Part shown: positions 1 through 8,172 of the stretch, piece after piece
Layout of the letters: each line of letters starts with the position of its first letter
How positions within the stretch are numbered: position 1 is the stretch's first letter
NCBI GenBank assembly: GCA_910577925.1
Contig: CAJTOI010000008.1
Coordinates: 53,327 to 117,326 of the forward strand
Origin: an uncultured Roseburia sp.
GTDB lineage: Bacteria; Bacillota; Clostridia; Lachnospirales; Lachnospiraceae
DNA length: 64,000 nucleotides
Direction of reading: 5' to 3'
Translations under genes and position numbers: made by a program
Notes under the pieces: model-generated
What the model was told of the DNA's origin: nothing
Seen by the model: only the letters and a program-made list of their open reading frames with translations
Database searches by the model: none

Positions 1-2
1 AT

Positions 3-206
3 GATGATGATGAGAAAATAGACATATTACTTGAGAATATTGCGCGTGAATCAATCAGGAGGGCGATGCGTGAAGGAACCCAGCTTAATAAAGAAGGAGT
101 CAAAAGAATTAATCAGATGTTTGAGGATGACAAATTAGATCAGGTTGAAATGTTGGATCTGGATCAAATGGAATATGAATCATCTATCGAAAAAGAAGAT
201 TTATGA
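3..206 (+). CDS. C-terminal end of an unknown protein (5' end outside window)
   Basis: An open frame runs in from the left edge and ends at the TGA at 204-206. The 67 visible residues are strongly charged, rich in Asp, Glu, Lys and Arg, with no membrane segment and no motif I recognise; the end looks helical and acidic. The stop overlaps the ATG of the next gene (203), so the two are probably translationally coupled in one operon. The family cannot be decided from this fragment. Confidence 0.6.
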   Translation, partial: DDDEKIDILLENIARESIRRAMREGTQLNKEGVKRINQMFEDDKLDQVEMLDLDQMEYESSIEKEDL

Positions 207-550
207 AGAAGAAACTAAAGAAATTTTTACAGTTTATTGCAAATCCAAGACTGCTTTTGTGCGTGGTGATCGCCTGGTTTATCACAAACGGGTGGTCCTA
301 TCTTTTGTTTGGAATCGGAACCTACTTTGAGATTGGCTGGATGGTTGGGATTGCGAGCGCTTATCTGGCGTTCTTGTGGCTGCCTGTTTCGCCGGAGAAG
401 GTAGTCACATTTGCGATCGCAATCGCATTGCTCCGCTGGCTTTTTCCAAACGATGAGAAAACGCTTGCCGTGTTGAAACAGTTTCACGAAAAGGCGAAGA
501 ACGTAATCAAAAATAAAAAGAAGAATAAAAAGAAAGACGAGGAAAATTGA
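203..550 (+). CDS. small integral membrane protein, unknown function
   Basis: A 115-residue protein starting at an ATG that overlaps the preceding stop. It has a basic N-terminus (MKKKLKKF), two or three hydrophobic segments (about residues 17-40, 42-60 and 66-80), and a very lysine-rich cytoplasmic-looking tail ending NKKKNKKKDEEN. The layout of short membrane hairpin plus basic tail is seen, but no catalytic motif. Coupling to the gene before it suggests a shared role; the downstream nitrilase-family gene starts only 4 nt after the stop and is likely co-transcribed. Function unknown. Confidence 0.7.
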   Translation: MKKKLKKFLQFIANPRLLLCVVIAWFITNGWSYLLFGIGTYFEIGWMVGIASAYLAFLWLPVSPEKVVTFAIAIALLRWLFPNDEKTLAVLKQFHEKAKNVIKNKKKNKKKDEEN

Positions 551-554
551 GAGG

Positions 555-1445
555 ATGGAACCGATGAACAGACTGAAAATTGCGTTATTGCAGATTACTC
601 CCGGCGGGACGCTGCAGGAAAATCTCGAAAAGGGAATCCGATACTGCAGAATGGCAAAAGAAAAGGGTGCGGACATCGCGCTTTTCCCCGAAATGTGGAG
701 CAACGGATATCGCATCTATGACCGGCCCGTTGACGAGTGGAAAGCGGAAGCGATTGCTGCGGACAGTGATTTTGTGCATGCATTCGGCTGCCTTGCGGGG
801 GAGCTTCAGATGGCGATCGGGATTACGCTGCTGGAAAAATACGAGAATGCGCCGCGCAACTCTCTTGTCCTTTTTGATCGGTTCGGCGATCGGAAATTTG
901 TCTACGCAAAAGTACATACTTGCGACTTTGATGTGGAACGGAACTTAACGCCCGGCGAAGATTTCTATGTCACGGCGCTCGATACGCCCTGCGGCAAGGT
1001 GAAGGTCGGCGCAATGATCTGCTATGACAGAGAATTTCCAGAAAGCGCGAGGATTTTAATGCTCAAAGGCGCCGAGCTTATTCTGGTGCCGAATGCGTGC
1101 CCGATGGAGATCAACCGTCTCTCGCAGCTTCGCGGGCGGGCATATGAGAATATGACGGCGATTGCCACCTGCAATTATCCTGCGACGGTACCGGACTGCA
1201 ACGGTGCATCGAGTGTCTTTGACGGCGTGGCGTATCTTCCCGAATGGAACGGTTCGCGGGATACCTGCATTCTGCAGGCGGGCGGGGAAGAGGGGATTTA
1301 TTTAGCGGAGCTTGATTTGGAGCAGCTCCGCAGTTACCGTGAAAGCGAAGTACACGGCAATGCATACCGTCGTCCGAAAAAATACGGGCTCTTAATTGAC
1401 ACAAAGGTTGATGATCCGTTTCTCCGGGACGGTTACAGGGAATAG
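555..1445 (+). CDS. carbon-nitrogen hydrolase (nitrilase superfamily)
   Basis: A 296-residue soluble hydrolase. The Glu-Lys-Cys triad of the nitrilase/amidase superfamily is visible: Glu in FPEMWSNGY (about residue 46), Lys in YAKVHTCDF (about 120) and Cys in MICYDREFPE (about 155). Members cleave non-peptide C-N bonds of amides, carbamoyl groups or nitriles; this sequence alone does not give the substrate. The start could be 555 or the in-frame ATG at 564 (MNRLKIALLQ), which has GAGG a few bases upstream. It is the last gene before a terminator at 1478, apparently the end of the operon containing the small membrane gene. Confidence 0.9.
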   Translation: MEPMNRLKIALLQITPGGTLQENLEKGIRYCRMAKEKGADIALFPEMWSNGYRIYDRPVDEWKAEAIAADSDFVHAFGCLAGELQMAIGITLLEKYENAPRNSLVLFDRFGDRKFVYAKVHTCDFDVERNLTPGEDFYVTALDTPCGKVKVGAMICYDREFPESARILMLKGAELILVPNACPMEINRLSQLRGRAYENMTAIATCNYPATVPDCNGASSVFDGVAYLPEWNGSRDTCILQAGGEEGIYLAELDLEQLRSYRESEVHGNAYRRPKKYGLLIDTKVDDPFLRDGYRE

Positions 1446-1477
1446 AAAAGTGCGGCATAAGAATATTTTTTGGCGGA

Positions 1478-1513
1478 GGCCGACCTGTTGTTTACAGGCC
1501 GGCCTTTGTTTTA
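1478..1513 (+). terminator. Rho-independent terminator after the nitrilase gene
   Basis: An 11-bp stem (1478-1488 with 1494-1504, one A-C mismatch) closes a 5-nt loop and is followed by TTTGTTTT. It lies 32 bp after the nitrilase-family stop codon. Confidence 0.8.
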
Positions 1514-1524
1514 GCTGGAAACAT

Positions 1525-1555
1525 ACCATTTGCGCGCGCTTTTTTTACCGTTTGT
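1525..1555 (+). promoter_or_regulatory. candidate LytTR-type direct-repeat operator
   Basis: Two direct repeats, ACCATTTG at 1525 and ACCGTTTG at 1547, sit 22 bp apart. The second, ACCGTTTGT, fits the published LytTR box pattern [TA][AC][CA]GTTN[AG][TG]; the first deviates at two positions. Spacing of about two helical turns is typical for this regulator family. They lie upstream of the promoter of the LytTR gene at 1641, so autoregulation is a reasonable inference. A further inverted repeat (GAGAATC at 1579, GATTCTC at 1603) lies nearer the promoter. Confidence 0.45.
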
Positions 1556-1586
1556 GTGTCGATAGCGACCATCCGTCGAGAATCGA

Positions 1587-1615
1587 TGGATTTCTGTTTC
1601 GGGATTCTCTATAAT
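1587..1615 (+). promoter_or_regulatory. promoter of the LytTR/DUF3021 operon
   Basis: A perfect TATAAT at 1610-1615 has a weak -35 (TGGATT, 1587-1592) at 17-bp spacing. The poor -35 fits a promoter that needs an activator. Start of translation is at 1641 with GGGAGG upstream. Confidence 0.6.
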
Positions 1616-1640
1616 GAAGCCATGACAGGGAGGTGATGAC

Positions 1641-2081
1641 ATGCAGGTAGAGATAAAGATTGATGCGTCCTGTGAAAAGCCGAGAGCGATTATCATCACG
1701 GATCAGATGACGGAAGAGATCGCGGAGCTTGTAAAAATACTGTCGGGGGAAAAGCATTCCGTGCTTGCAGGGTTCCGTGAGAGTGGGGTGTTTTTGCTCG
1801 AGGAGGCAGAGATCATACGGATTTATGCGGCGGACAGTAAGGTGTTTGCGGAGACGGCCGACGGGGAATATCAGCTTCGCCTGCGGCTTTATGAACTGGA
1901 AGCGCGACTTTGCAGAGATCTGTTTGTGCGCATATCAAACTCCGAGATCATTAATCTGAAAAAAGTAAAGAGGTTTGATTTGAGCTATGCGGGAACGATC
2001 TGTATTTCTTTATCAAACGGTACGGCCAGCTATGTTTCAAGGCGCTATGTCGCGAAAATAAAACAGGTGTTGGGAATATAA
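1641..2081 (+). CDS. LytTR-family DNA-binding transcriptional regulator
   Basis: A 146-residue protein without a receiver domain. The C-terminal half (about residues 45-145) carries LytTR-domain features: alternating beta strands, FVRISNSEIINLKKVKRFD (the conserved binding-loop region) and a final YVSRRYVAKIKQ helix. Stand-alone LytTR proteins of this size usually lie next to a DUF3021 membrane protein, as here, and regulate that operon. The ribosome site is GGGAGGTGATGAC before ATG. Candidate direct-repeat boxes lie upstream at 1525-1555. The signal it answers to is not known; the membrane partner is the likely control point. Confidence 0.88.
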   Translation: MQVEIKIDASCEKPRAIIITDQMTEEIAELVKILSGEKHSVLAGFRESGVFLLEEAEIIRIYAADSKVFAETADGEYQLRLRLYELEARLCRDLFVRISNSEIINLKKVKRFDLSYAGTICISLSNGTASYVSRRYVAKIKQVLGI

Positions 2082-2110
2082 GTGAACGTTTAAACAGGGG
2101 AATTTATTTG

Positions 2111-2127
2111 CGCCGCCGCAGGCGGCG
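2111..2127 (+). other. short GC-rich hairpin between the LytTR and DUF3021 genes
   Basis: CGCCGCC-GCA-GGCGGCG forms a perfect 7-bp stem with a 3-nt loop immediately before the ribosome site (AGGAGG, 2132) of the membrane-protein gene. No T-run follows, so it is not a terminator. It could tune mRNA stability or translation of the second gene. Confidence 0.5.
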
Positions 2128-2142
2128 GAACAGGAGGTAAAA

Positions 2143-2628
2143 ATGAAAAAGAAAATTATGCTGACATGTTTGATCGGAGCGCTGGCGGGGCACTTTATCA
2201 GCAGCGTGATTACAATGACGATTTCATTGTTTGCGGGGGACGGACAGTTTTATCCGGTTGTCCCGGAGCTGATTAAGGCGTGCGGGTCGGAAATCAATGC
2301 GGTATGGATACAGTTTATGTGCTCCTGCCTGTACGGGGCGGCGTGGGCAGGCGCATCGTTTCTGTGGAAAATTGAGCGGTGGAGTCTGCTGCGGCAGACG
2401 GCAACGCATTTTCTGCTCTGTACTACGGCGACATTTCCGATTGCGTATTTTATGTACTGGATGCCGCACAGCATAGGCGGGATCTTAAGCTATTATGCGC
2501 TTTTCCTGGCAATTTACTGGGGGATCTGGACAGCGGAATATAGCTGTATGAAACGGGAAATAGGCCGGATGAATGAGAGACTGGATAAGAGGAATGGAGA
2601 ATGGGAACAGGAGATACGCAGTCGATGA
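2143..2628 (+). CDS. DUF3021-type integral membrane protein
   Basis: A 161-residue protein with four predicted membrane segments (about 5-28, 58-75, 85-105 and 112-132) and a charged cytoplasmic tail. Size, four-helix layout and its place directly after a LytTR regulator match the DUF3021 family, whose members pair with LytTR proteins in Firmicutes and are thought to hold or inhibit them at the membrane. The start has AGGAGGTAAAAATG. The stop codon overlaps the first ATG (2625) of the decayed gene downstream. Assignment rests on hydrophobic pattern and context. Confidence 0.8.
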   Translation: MKKKIMLTCLIGALAGHFISSVITMTISLFAGDGQFYPVVPELIKACGSEINAVWIQFMCSCLYGAAWAGASFLWKIERWSLLRQTATHFLLCTTATFPIAYFMYWMPHSIGGILSYYALFLAIYWGIWTAEYSCMKREIGRMNERLDKRNGEWEQEIRSR

Positions 2629-3051
2629 TGTTATTTGACAATTGTAGTATATACGGGTATAATAAAACTACAATCAATCATGGACCTGCAGTTATTGCGG
2701 AAAACTTATTGCAAAAGAGACAATCATAGATGTGTCTACACCGGCTGCCGGTACAGAAACGGAAACTGAAGACCTCGCAGTTGGGGATTCCAGCAGGTGC
2801 GGGACTTTTTTGATCTGGTGAACGTCGTTGGCAGCAGTGGAAATAAATTTTACCTGGAAGTGATGCTCTGTCTGTTTATATTTATCACCGATCAGTTATA
2901 TGGCCGCGTTTCGGGAAAGAGACCATTCTTTTCCTTTTCGGAAGAGATGAGTGTGCCCCGAAAAGTATTAAAGGTATTGGCGTGCGCCGTTCTTGCAATA
3001 GTTATTGGCGCTGCTTTTCATTACCTGAGCTATTACACATGGTTTATGTGA
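2625..3051 (+). pseudogene. frameshifted remnant of a small membrane protein gene
   Basis: Three consecutive reading frames together read like one protein. The first starts at ATG 2625, overlapping the DUF3021 stop (ATGA), and stops at 2727-2729 after 34 codons. The second covers about 2717-2790 and reads TIIDVSTPAAGTETETEDLAVGDS. The third runs 2770-3051 (QQVRDFFDLVNVVGSS..., then two hydrophobic segments ending YYTWFM). Two frameshifts would explain this. Alternatively only the last frame is used from GTG 2797 (84 residues), though that start has no convincing ribosome site. No family recognised. Confidence 0.45.
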
Positions 3052-3085
3052 AGGAAACAGGAATTTGATTTTGTTTGAGGATAAC

Positions 3086-3118
3086 GGGCTGCACGCATAG
3101 CGTGCGGCCCTCTGTTAT
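3086..3118 (+). terminator. Rho-independent terminator ending the LytTR operon
   Basis: GGGCTGCACGC at 3086-3096 pairs with GCGTGCGGCCC at 3100-3110 around a 3-nt loop (one G-T pair), followed by TCTGTTATGTTATT. It separates the LytTR operon from the NYN-domain gene. Confidence 0.75.
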
Positions 3119-3168
3119 GTTATTCCAAGTTTGTTTTTCTTTAATGGTGTTCAATTATGCCGGGGGTG

Positions 3169-3196
3169 TTGACAAAAAGCCAAAATGGCTTACACT
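3169..3196 (+). promoter_or_regulatory. promoter of the NYN-domain gene
   Basis: TTGACA (3169-3174), a 16-bp spacer and TACACT (3191-3196). This promoter overlaps an upstream in-frame ATG at 3185, which therefore cannot be the start used from it; it supports the start at 3251. Confidence 0.7.
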
Positions 3197-3250
3197 GAAA
3201 AGAGAAGCAACGGATCATTTCCGAAAATTTGTGTGAGAGAGGCAGCGGCA

Positions 3251-4066
3251 ATGGAAGATTATGTAAAGCAGGTGGCAGTGTTAATCGATGGGGACAATAT
3301 TTCAGATAAGTATGCCGAGTATATCCGGCAGGAGGCAAGGCAGTACGGAAAGGTGAAAATTCTGCGTCTGTATGGTTCCGTCAATTCGCCGAGTGTGAAA
3401 CGGTGGTATCGGGTGATGCCGAAGTACGGGATTTCTCCGGTTCTCCAGATCTGCTATGTACACGGAAAAAGCGTGGCGGACCAGGCCCTGACGATTGACG
3501 CGATGGATATTCTGCACATGGAGAAGATTGATGTGTTCTGTATTGTGTCGAGTGACAGCGATTATACGAAGCTTGTGTATCGGATCCGGGAGGCGGGCAA
3601 GACCGTAATCGGAATGGGGGAACAGAAGACGAAGGAGGCGTTGGCGAACGCCTGTGATGAATTTAAAATCCTCGATTTGATTTATAAGGACGAGAGCGCG
3701 CAGGAGGAGCCGGCATTCGAGGAGAAGACGGAGCCTGCTGCAGAGGAGATCTATGATGTCTCCGAAGAGGAGGACGAGGCAGCGGAAGAGGAAGTCGAGG
3801 AGGCGGAGATTAAGATTCCGGATGAGGACGAGATCGTGACATCGATAAGCGCCATGCTAGACTCCGTGGCCGACGATAATACGATGGTCAATCTGGCGGA
3901 AGTCGGCAAGATGTTAAAGCAGAAATATCAGGGCTTTGATGCGAGAAATTACAATTATCGGAATATGACCCAGCTGATAAGAAATCACGAGGATGTTTTT
4001 GTCTGGAACCGGGTGACGGCGCCGGACGGAATCCATCACATTGTAAATGTCGGGAAAAAGCAGTAA
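3251..4066 (+). CDS. NYN-domain protein with C-terminal OST-HTH/LOTUS domain (LabA-like)
   Basis: A 271-residue protein. The N-terminal NYN domain (about 5-140) belongs to the PIN-like nuclease fold: LIDGDN (residues 11-16) and IVSSDSDY carry its acidic metal-binding positions. An acidic linker rich in Glu follows (about 145-190), then a LOTUS/OST-HTH domain (about 195-268), a module that binds RNA. Together they suggest an RNA-directed nuclease; activity is inferred from fold only. I use ATG 3251 rather than 3185 because the promoter overlaps 3185. The gene is flanked by terminators and is probably monocistronic. Confidence 0.88.
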   Translation: MEDYVKQVAVLIDGDNISDKYAEYIRQEARQYGKVKILRLYGSVNSPSVKRWYRVMPKYGISPVLQICYVHGKSVADQALTIDAMDILHMEKIDVFCIVSSDSDYTKLVYRIREAGKTVIGMGEQKTKEALANACDEFKILDLIYKDESAQEEPAFEEKTEPAAEEIYDVSEEEDEAAEEEVEEAEIKIPDEDEIVTSISAMLDSVADDNTMVNLAEVGKMLKQKYQGFDARNYNYRNMTQLIRNHEDVFVWNRVTAPDGIHHIVNVGKKQ

Positions 4067-4143
4067 AACGTGTCGCGATGCGGCACTTTAAAGTTGCTTT
4101 GCAGCTTCGGAACAGATGCGTCTGACGACGTAATTTTCAGAGG

Positions 4144-4194
4144 AAAAAGAGGTGCGCCGCGCAGGTTTATTCACCCGTGCGGCGCACCTCTTTG
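4144..4194. terminator. bidirectional terminator between the NYN and chemoreceptor genes
   Basis: A perfect 13-bp stem (4148-4160 with 4179-4191) has A residues on the left and TTT on the right, so it can end transcripts from both converging genes. Confidence 0.8.
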
Positions 4195-4240
4195 CATCAT
4201 GCGGGATAAGCCGCAAAAGCGCGGTGCGCGCCGTTATCTG

Positions 4241-5950
4241 TCAGATCTTAAAATAATCGATCAGTCCGACTAAGGTTTCCACCTGCGCCTGCTGCTCTTC
4301 GCTGATAGCGGCGGTCTCCTCGGAGGTGGCGGAGTTGTTGTCGACGATCGCGGATACGCTCGAAATACTCTCGTTGATTTCCTGCATCTTCTCCGCTTCC
4401 TCGTTGAGAAGCGACGCAATCAGAGACATTTTTTCCGTGGCGCTGCCTGCGCCGATCATTACCTGTTCCATATTTGCCATTGTATCGTTTGCAATATCCG
4501 TACCCCGTGTAACGGCATCGATCGTCGCTTCGATTAACTTGGTGGTCTCGTTTACGGCCTGCGCCGATTCTTCGGAGAGCTTCTTCACCTGGTCGGCCAC
4601 AACGGCAAAGCCTTTTCCTGCTTCCCCGGCCCGGGCTGCTTCGATGGAGGCGTTCAGAGACAGAAGACCGGTCTGATCCGCGATCTGTTCAATCGTGCTG
4701 ATAATGGAGTTGATCTGTTCCGAGCAGCTGCTGATTTCCGCGATGGCGGACATAAGCTCCTGCATCTTTGCGTTTCCGGTCTGCAGAAGCATGCCGGCGC
4801 TCGAGGACAGTTTTCTGCATTCGTCCGCCTCCTGCGCGTTTTTGAGGGTGTTTGCGGAGAGCACGTCGATAATGCCGGCGAGCTCGGACACCTTCATCGC
4901 CTGGGTGGTGCAGCCCTCGGCGAGGTCTGTGGCCGCGCAGGAAAGCTGTTCGGAACCGCCGTCAACCTGCTGTGTGACATCCTGCAGGGTGGTCAGCGTA
5001 TCGCGCATTTTGTCTCCGATTGCAAGCAGAGAGTCCTTGATCTGTGAAAAATCGCCGACATAGTTCTGCCGGATATCCATGACATAATTTCCCTGACCCA
5101 TCTGTTCGAGCGTGCCCGAGATCTCCTCAATGATTTCGCTGAGGTTTGTTTTCATCGAGTTGATGGCTTTTACCATCCGGCCTACTTCGCTCTCATCCTC
5201 ATACATATCAAAGCGTTCATGCAGCTTTCCCTCGGCCAGGACAACCATCTGATCGGAGACCTGCTCGATCGGCTCTAAAAGCTTTTCTTTCGAGAAACGG
5301 ATGGTATTGCCGATCTGTCTTGAAATATAGATAAAGGAGAGGACAAACAGCAGCTCGACCACATACTGGATGAACTTCATGGCGCGGGTCTTGCCTGCAA
5401 GGCGATCCTGCACCTGGTTGATGGTGGTCTCCGTGAGCGTGTTGATCTGAACAATCGTATCCTCGTACACGGTACCGAACACGGCGTCCGTCGCAGACTG
5501 CATGTCTCCGGCCTGCACGGCGGCCATCGCCGCCTCCTCTAAGGGGACAAGCTCGTTGGAGAGAGCGGCAAGCTCATTCATTTTTGTCCACTCTTCGTCT
5601 GTGATATCGTTTTTCTTGAGAACGGCAAGGGCGGCGTCGCGGTTTTTATGTTCGTTGAGCTCTGCCATGTACTCGTCGTAATAGCGCTGCTGACCGGTGA
5701 CGGCGTACGACTGCACGGAGGAGGTCAATGTCTTGGAGCCGAGCCGGTATTGATTCAATGCCATTGTCGTTTCAAGACATTCTTCCGTGACGGAGGATAC
5801 GAGCAGCTGTGTCACGAGAAGCAGCAGAAGGAAAATAATGCCGGTGACAACGGATCTGTTTACGACGCGGGAGATTTGGTTCAGGCGGGCGCGTTGGCCG
5901 TTTGGATACGGCTCGCCCTGTGTGTGGGACAGTTTCTTTTGTTCTTTCAT
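4241..5950 (-). CDS. methyl-accepting chemotaxis protein
   Basis: A 569-residue chemoreceptor. A first membrane segment (about 33-55) and a second (about 192-212) bracket a roughly 135-residue, mostly helical extracellular sensor resembling four-helix-bundle sensors. A HAMP-like region follows (about 215-270), then a methyl-accepting signalling region. The conserved hairpin tip is present as [40 protein letters not shown] (quoted by its key motif [11 protein letters not shown]). There is no C-terminal tethering pentapeptide for CheR/CheB. No chemotaxis operon lies nearby, so it acts with partners encoded elsewhere. Its ribosome site is AAGGAGGC. The ligand is unknown. Confidence 0.95.
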   Translation of the reverse strand: MKEQKKLSHTQGEPYPNGQRARLNQISRVVNRSVVTGIIFLLLLLVTQLLVSSVTEECLETTMALNQYRLGSKTLTSSVQSYAVTGQQRYYDEYMAELNEHKNRDAALAVLKKNDITDEEWTKMNELAALSNELVPLEEAAMAAVQAGDMQSATDAVFGTVYEDTIVQINTLTETTINQVQDRLAGKTRAMKFIQYVVELLFVLSFIYISRQIGNTIRFSKEKLLEPIEQVSDQMVVLAEGKLHERFDMYEDESEVGRMVKAINSMKTNLSEIIEEISGTLEQMGQGNYVMDIRQNYVGDFSQIKDSLLAIGDKMRDTLTTLQDVTQQVDGGSEQLSCAATDLAEGCTTQAMKVSELAGIIDVLSANTLKNAQEADECRKLSSSAGMLLQTGNAKMQELMSAIAEISSCSEQINSIISTIEQIADQTGLLSLNASIEAARAGEAGKGFAVVADQVKKLSEESAQAVNETTKLIEATIDAVTRGTDIANDTMANMEQVMIGAGSATEKMSLIASLLNEEAEKMQEINESISSVSAIVDNNSATSEETAAISEEQQAQVETLVGLIDYFKI

Positions 5951-6059
5951 GGATACGCCTCCTTGCTCCGAAAATTATAATATAATCATTATAACTTAAA
6001 TTGACAGAAAAGGGTACCACAAATATAGAAAGACAAAGAAATAATGGAAAGATAAGCCA

Positions 6060-6088
6060 TTGACAGCTGCGGGAGGGATTGTTATAGT
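6060..6088 (+). promoter_or_regulatory. promoter of the hydrolase-ZIP operon
   Basis: TTGACA (6060-6065), 17-bp spacer, TATAGT (6083-6088): a near-consensus housekeeping promoter. The leader of about 90 nt to the ATG at 6186 contains a small hairpin, GCCGTG-TTT-CACGGC. Confidence 0.8.
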
Positions 6089-6185
6089 AAACGCAAAAAA
6101 GCGGTGCCTGTCCGCTGCGCGGTGCGGAGCCGTGTTTCACGGCAGAGGCAGCAATGTCATATGATAAAGAATGTGGAGGAAATAG

Positions 6186-6896
6186 ATGAAAAACAGAAAG
6201 AAATGGGTGCGGGTGACGGTGTGGGCGCTTCTGATTGCCAGTATCCTGCTGGCCGCCGTCGGGAGATATACAAAGGAGTACTACAGCGGGTTACCTTATG
6301 AACGTCCGGATGTGCCGGTGGAGGAGACGGAAGATTACTATATCGTCGGGGATGCGGACAGCGCCTGCGGGTTTATTTTTTATCCGGGCGGAAAGGTGGA
6401 GGAGACGGCTTATCTGCCGTTGCTTGCCCCTCTGGCCGAGGCGGATATTCTCTGTGTGGCGGTCAAAATGCCGCTGCATCTGGCCGTTATGGATGCGGAT
6501 GCGGCCGCCGCGGTTATGGAGGATTTTCCGGAAGTCAGCCGGTGGTATCTCGGCGGCCACTCTTTAGGAGGGGCGATGGCGGCCGGGTTTGCGGCGGAGA
6601 ACGAGGAGCGCTTAAACGGGCTTGTGCTGTTCGCGGCATATCCGACTAAAGAGATAAAGGAACTGCCGGTACTTTCCGTGTACGGCAGCGAGGACGGAGT
6701 GTTAAACCGCGGGAAATATGAGAAGTCAATCCTGCTTGCCGCGCGGCTGACGGAGCATGTGATCGAGGGCGGCAACCACGCGCAGTTCGGCAACTACGGT
6801 GCACAGGAAGGCGACGGAGCGGCGGAGATTGACAAAGAGGAACAGTGGCAGGAGACAGTGGATTTTATCCTGAATTTTATGAGAGAGACAGAGTGA
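6186..6896 (+). CDS. membrane-anchored alpha/beta hydrolase
   Basis: A 236-residue protein with an N-terminal hydrophobic anchor (about 8-25) and an alpha/beta-hydrolase fold outside. The nucleophile elbow GGHSLGG (Ser about residue 123), an Asp in YGSEDG and a His in GGNHAQFG make a complete Ser-Asp-His triad. Such proteins act as esterases or lipases at the cell surface; the substrate is not evident. The ribosome site is GGAGGAAATAG before ATG. The ZIP transporter gene follows after 9 nt, so both share the promoter at 6060. Confidence 0.87.
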   Translation: MKNRKKWVRVTVWALLIASILLAAVGRYTKEYYSGLPYERPDVPVEETEDYYIVGDADSACGFIFYPGGKVEETAYLPLLAPLAEADILCVAVKMPLHLAVMDADAAAAVMEDFPEVSRWYLGGHSLGGAMAAGFAAENEERLNGLVLFAAYPTKEIKELPVLSVYGSEDGVLNRGKYEKSILLAARLTEHVIEGGNHAQFGNYGAQEGDGAAEIDKEEQWQETVDFILNFMRETE

Positions 6897-6905
6897 GGGA
6901 CTGAC

Positions 6906-7685
6906 ATGGAAATTGCATTGGGATTATTGATTCCGTTTTTGGGTACGACGCTTGGAGCCGGGTGCGTATTTTTTCTGAAAAACAATCTGCACCGGCTTGT
7001 GCAGAAGGCGCTGCTGGGGTTTGCCTCGGGCGTGATGGTGGCCGCTTCCGTGTGGTCGCTGTTGATTCCTGCGATATCCATGGCAGAGCAGACAATGGGA
7101 AAGCTGGCGTTTGTCCCGGCGGCGGTCGGGTTTGTGATCGGTATTTTTTTTCTGCTGGCCATGGACAAAATGATTCCGCATCTGCATCTGCATGAGGAGA
7201 AGCCGGAAGGGCTTCCGAGCAGGCTGAAAAAGACGACCATGCTGGTGCTGGCGGTGACGCTGCACAACATTCCCGAGGGAATGGCGGTCGGCGTCGTGTT
7301 TGCCGGCCTTCTGAACGGCAGCAATGAGATTACATTTGCGGGAGCGTTTGCGCTGGCAATCGGAATTGCGATTCAAAATTTCCCGGAGGGCGCGATTATC
7401 TCCCTTCCGCTTAAGAGCGAGGGATGCAGCAGGGGCTCGGCATTCTGGTACGGGACCGCATCGGGGATCGTGGAACCCATTGCGGCGGCAGTCACGATTT
7501 TTCTGACCGGTGTGATATCGAAATGGCTGCCCTATATTCTGGCGTTTGCGGCCGGGGCAATGATATATGTGGTGGTGGAGGAACTGCTGCCCGAGGCGTC
7601 GGAGGGGGAACATTCCAATCTGGGAACCATCGGTTTTTCGGTCGGATTTTTGATTATGATGATTTTGGATGTCGCATTGGGATAA
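6906..7685 (+). CDS. ZIP-family metal (zinc/iron/manganese) transporter
   Basis: A 259-residue membrane protein with eight predicted helices. It carries the two hallmark metal-site motifs, HNIPEGMAVG (about 121-130) in helix IV and QNFPEGAIISLP (about 158-169) in helix V, and a His-rich loop (HLHLHEE, about 96-102) before helix IV. ZIP proteins import divalent cations into the cytoplasm. Length and motifs fit the bacterial ZupT/GufA branch. It is co-transcribed with the alpha/beta hydrolase just upstream. Metal preference cannot be read from the sequence. Confidence 0.93.
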   Translation: MEIALGLLIPFLGTTLGAGCVFFLKNNLHRLVQKALLGFASGVMVAASVWSLLIPAISMAEQTMGKLAFVPAAVGFVIGIFFLLAMDKMIPHLHLHEEKPEGLPSRLKKTTMLVLAVTLHNIPEGMAVGVVFAGLLNGSNEITFAGAFALAIGIAIQNFPEGAIISLPLKSEGCSRGSAFWYGTASGIVEPIAAAVTIFLTGVISKWLPYILAFAAGAMIYVVVEELLPEASEGEHSNLGTIGFSVGFLIMMILDVALG

Positions 7686-7689
7686 TCAA

Positions 7690-7718
7690 TTTACAAACAT
7701 TGCGGCGGATGTTATAAT
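7690..7718 (+). promoter_or_regulatory. promoter of the zinc-ribbon gene
   Basis: TTTACA (7690-7695), 17-bp spacer, perfect TATAAT (7713-7718). It places the RNA start near 7725 and so excludes the longer in-frame start at 7669. Confidence 0.8.
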
Positions 7719-7755
7719 GAAGTCATCTGATAAAATACAAAGGAGTGTGCAGATT

Positions 7756-8106
7756 ATGCAGGATAGCTTGAGAAGCGAGCTGATTAAGCAATTCCCGGCA
7801 GAGGTCATAGAGGTGACCGAAAAGGGCGGGAACAAGTATTATGCGTGTCCCACATGTAAGAGGGCAATCACAAAGGGTGAGGACAAATGTGCAGGCTGCG
7901 GCCAGTCGCTTGGCTGGGATAACATCCGCAAGGAGGAGATGGCAAACGGTTCTAAGACCGCATCGCTGCAGTTCGAGGTCGGAAGCGACTTTGCGCCGGG
8001 TGATTGCAGGAGATGCCCGCTTTCCTATATCGCGAAGGTTAATTCGGAAAATGTCTATGAATGTCCGCTGAAGATGCGGGGACACTGCAAATTAAAATTG
8101 TCATGA
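7756..8106 (+). CDS. small cysteine-rich zinc-ribbon protein, unknown function
   Basis: A 116-residue soluble protein. A first zinc ribbon is formed by CPTC and CAGC (about residues 31-47); a second Cys cluster, CRRC and then ECPLKMRGHCK, occupies the C-terminus. Eight Cys in pairs suggest two metal sites. Start chosen at ATG 7756 because AGGAG lies 10 nt upstream and the promoter's RNA start is near 7725. It is a single-gene unit ending at a strong terminator. I do not recognise the family; nucleic-acid or protein binding would be typical for such a ribbon but is not shown. Confidence 0.75.
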   Translation: MQDSLRSELIKQFPAEVIEVTEKGGNKYYACPTCKRAITKGEDKCAGCGQSLGWDNIRKEEMANGSKTASLQFEVGSDFAPGDCRRCPLSYIAKVNSENVYECPLKMRGHCKLKLS

Positions 8107-8111
8107 AAACG

Positions 8112-8152
8112 AGATTTCGAATCACGCGCCTGCGGGGATTCGAAATCTTTTT
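8112..8152 (+). terminator. Rho-independent terminator after the zinc-ribbon gene
   Basis: AGATTTCGAATC (8112-8123) pairs perfectly with GATTCGAAATCT (8137-8148), followed by TTTTT. Confidence 0.85.
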
Positions 8153-8172
8153 GTATCATAAGAGGAGAACAG

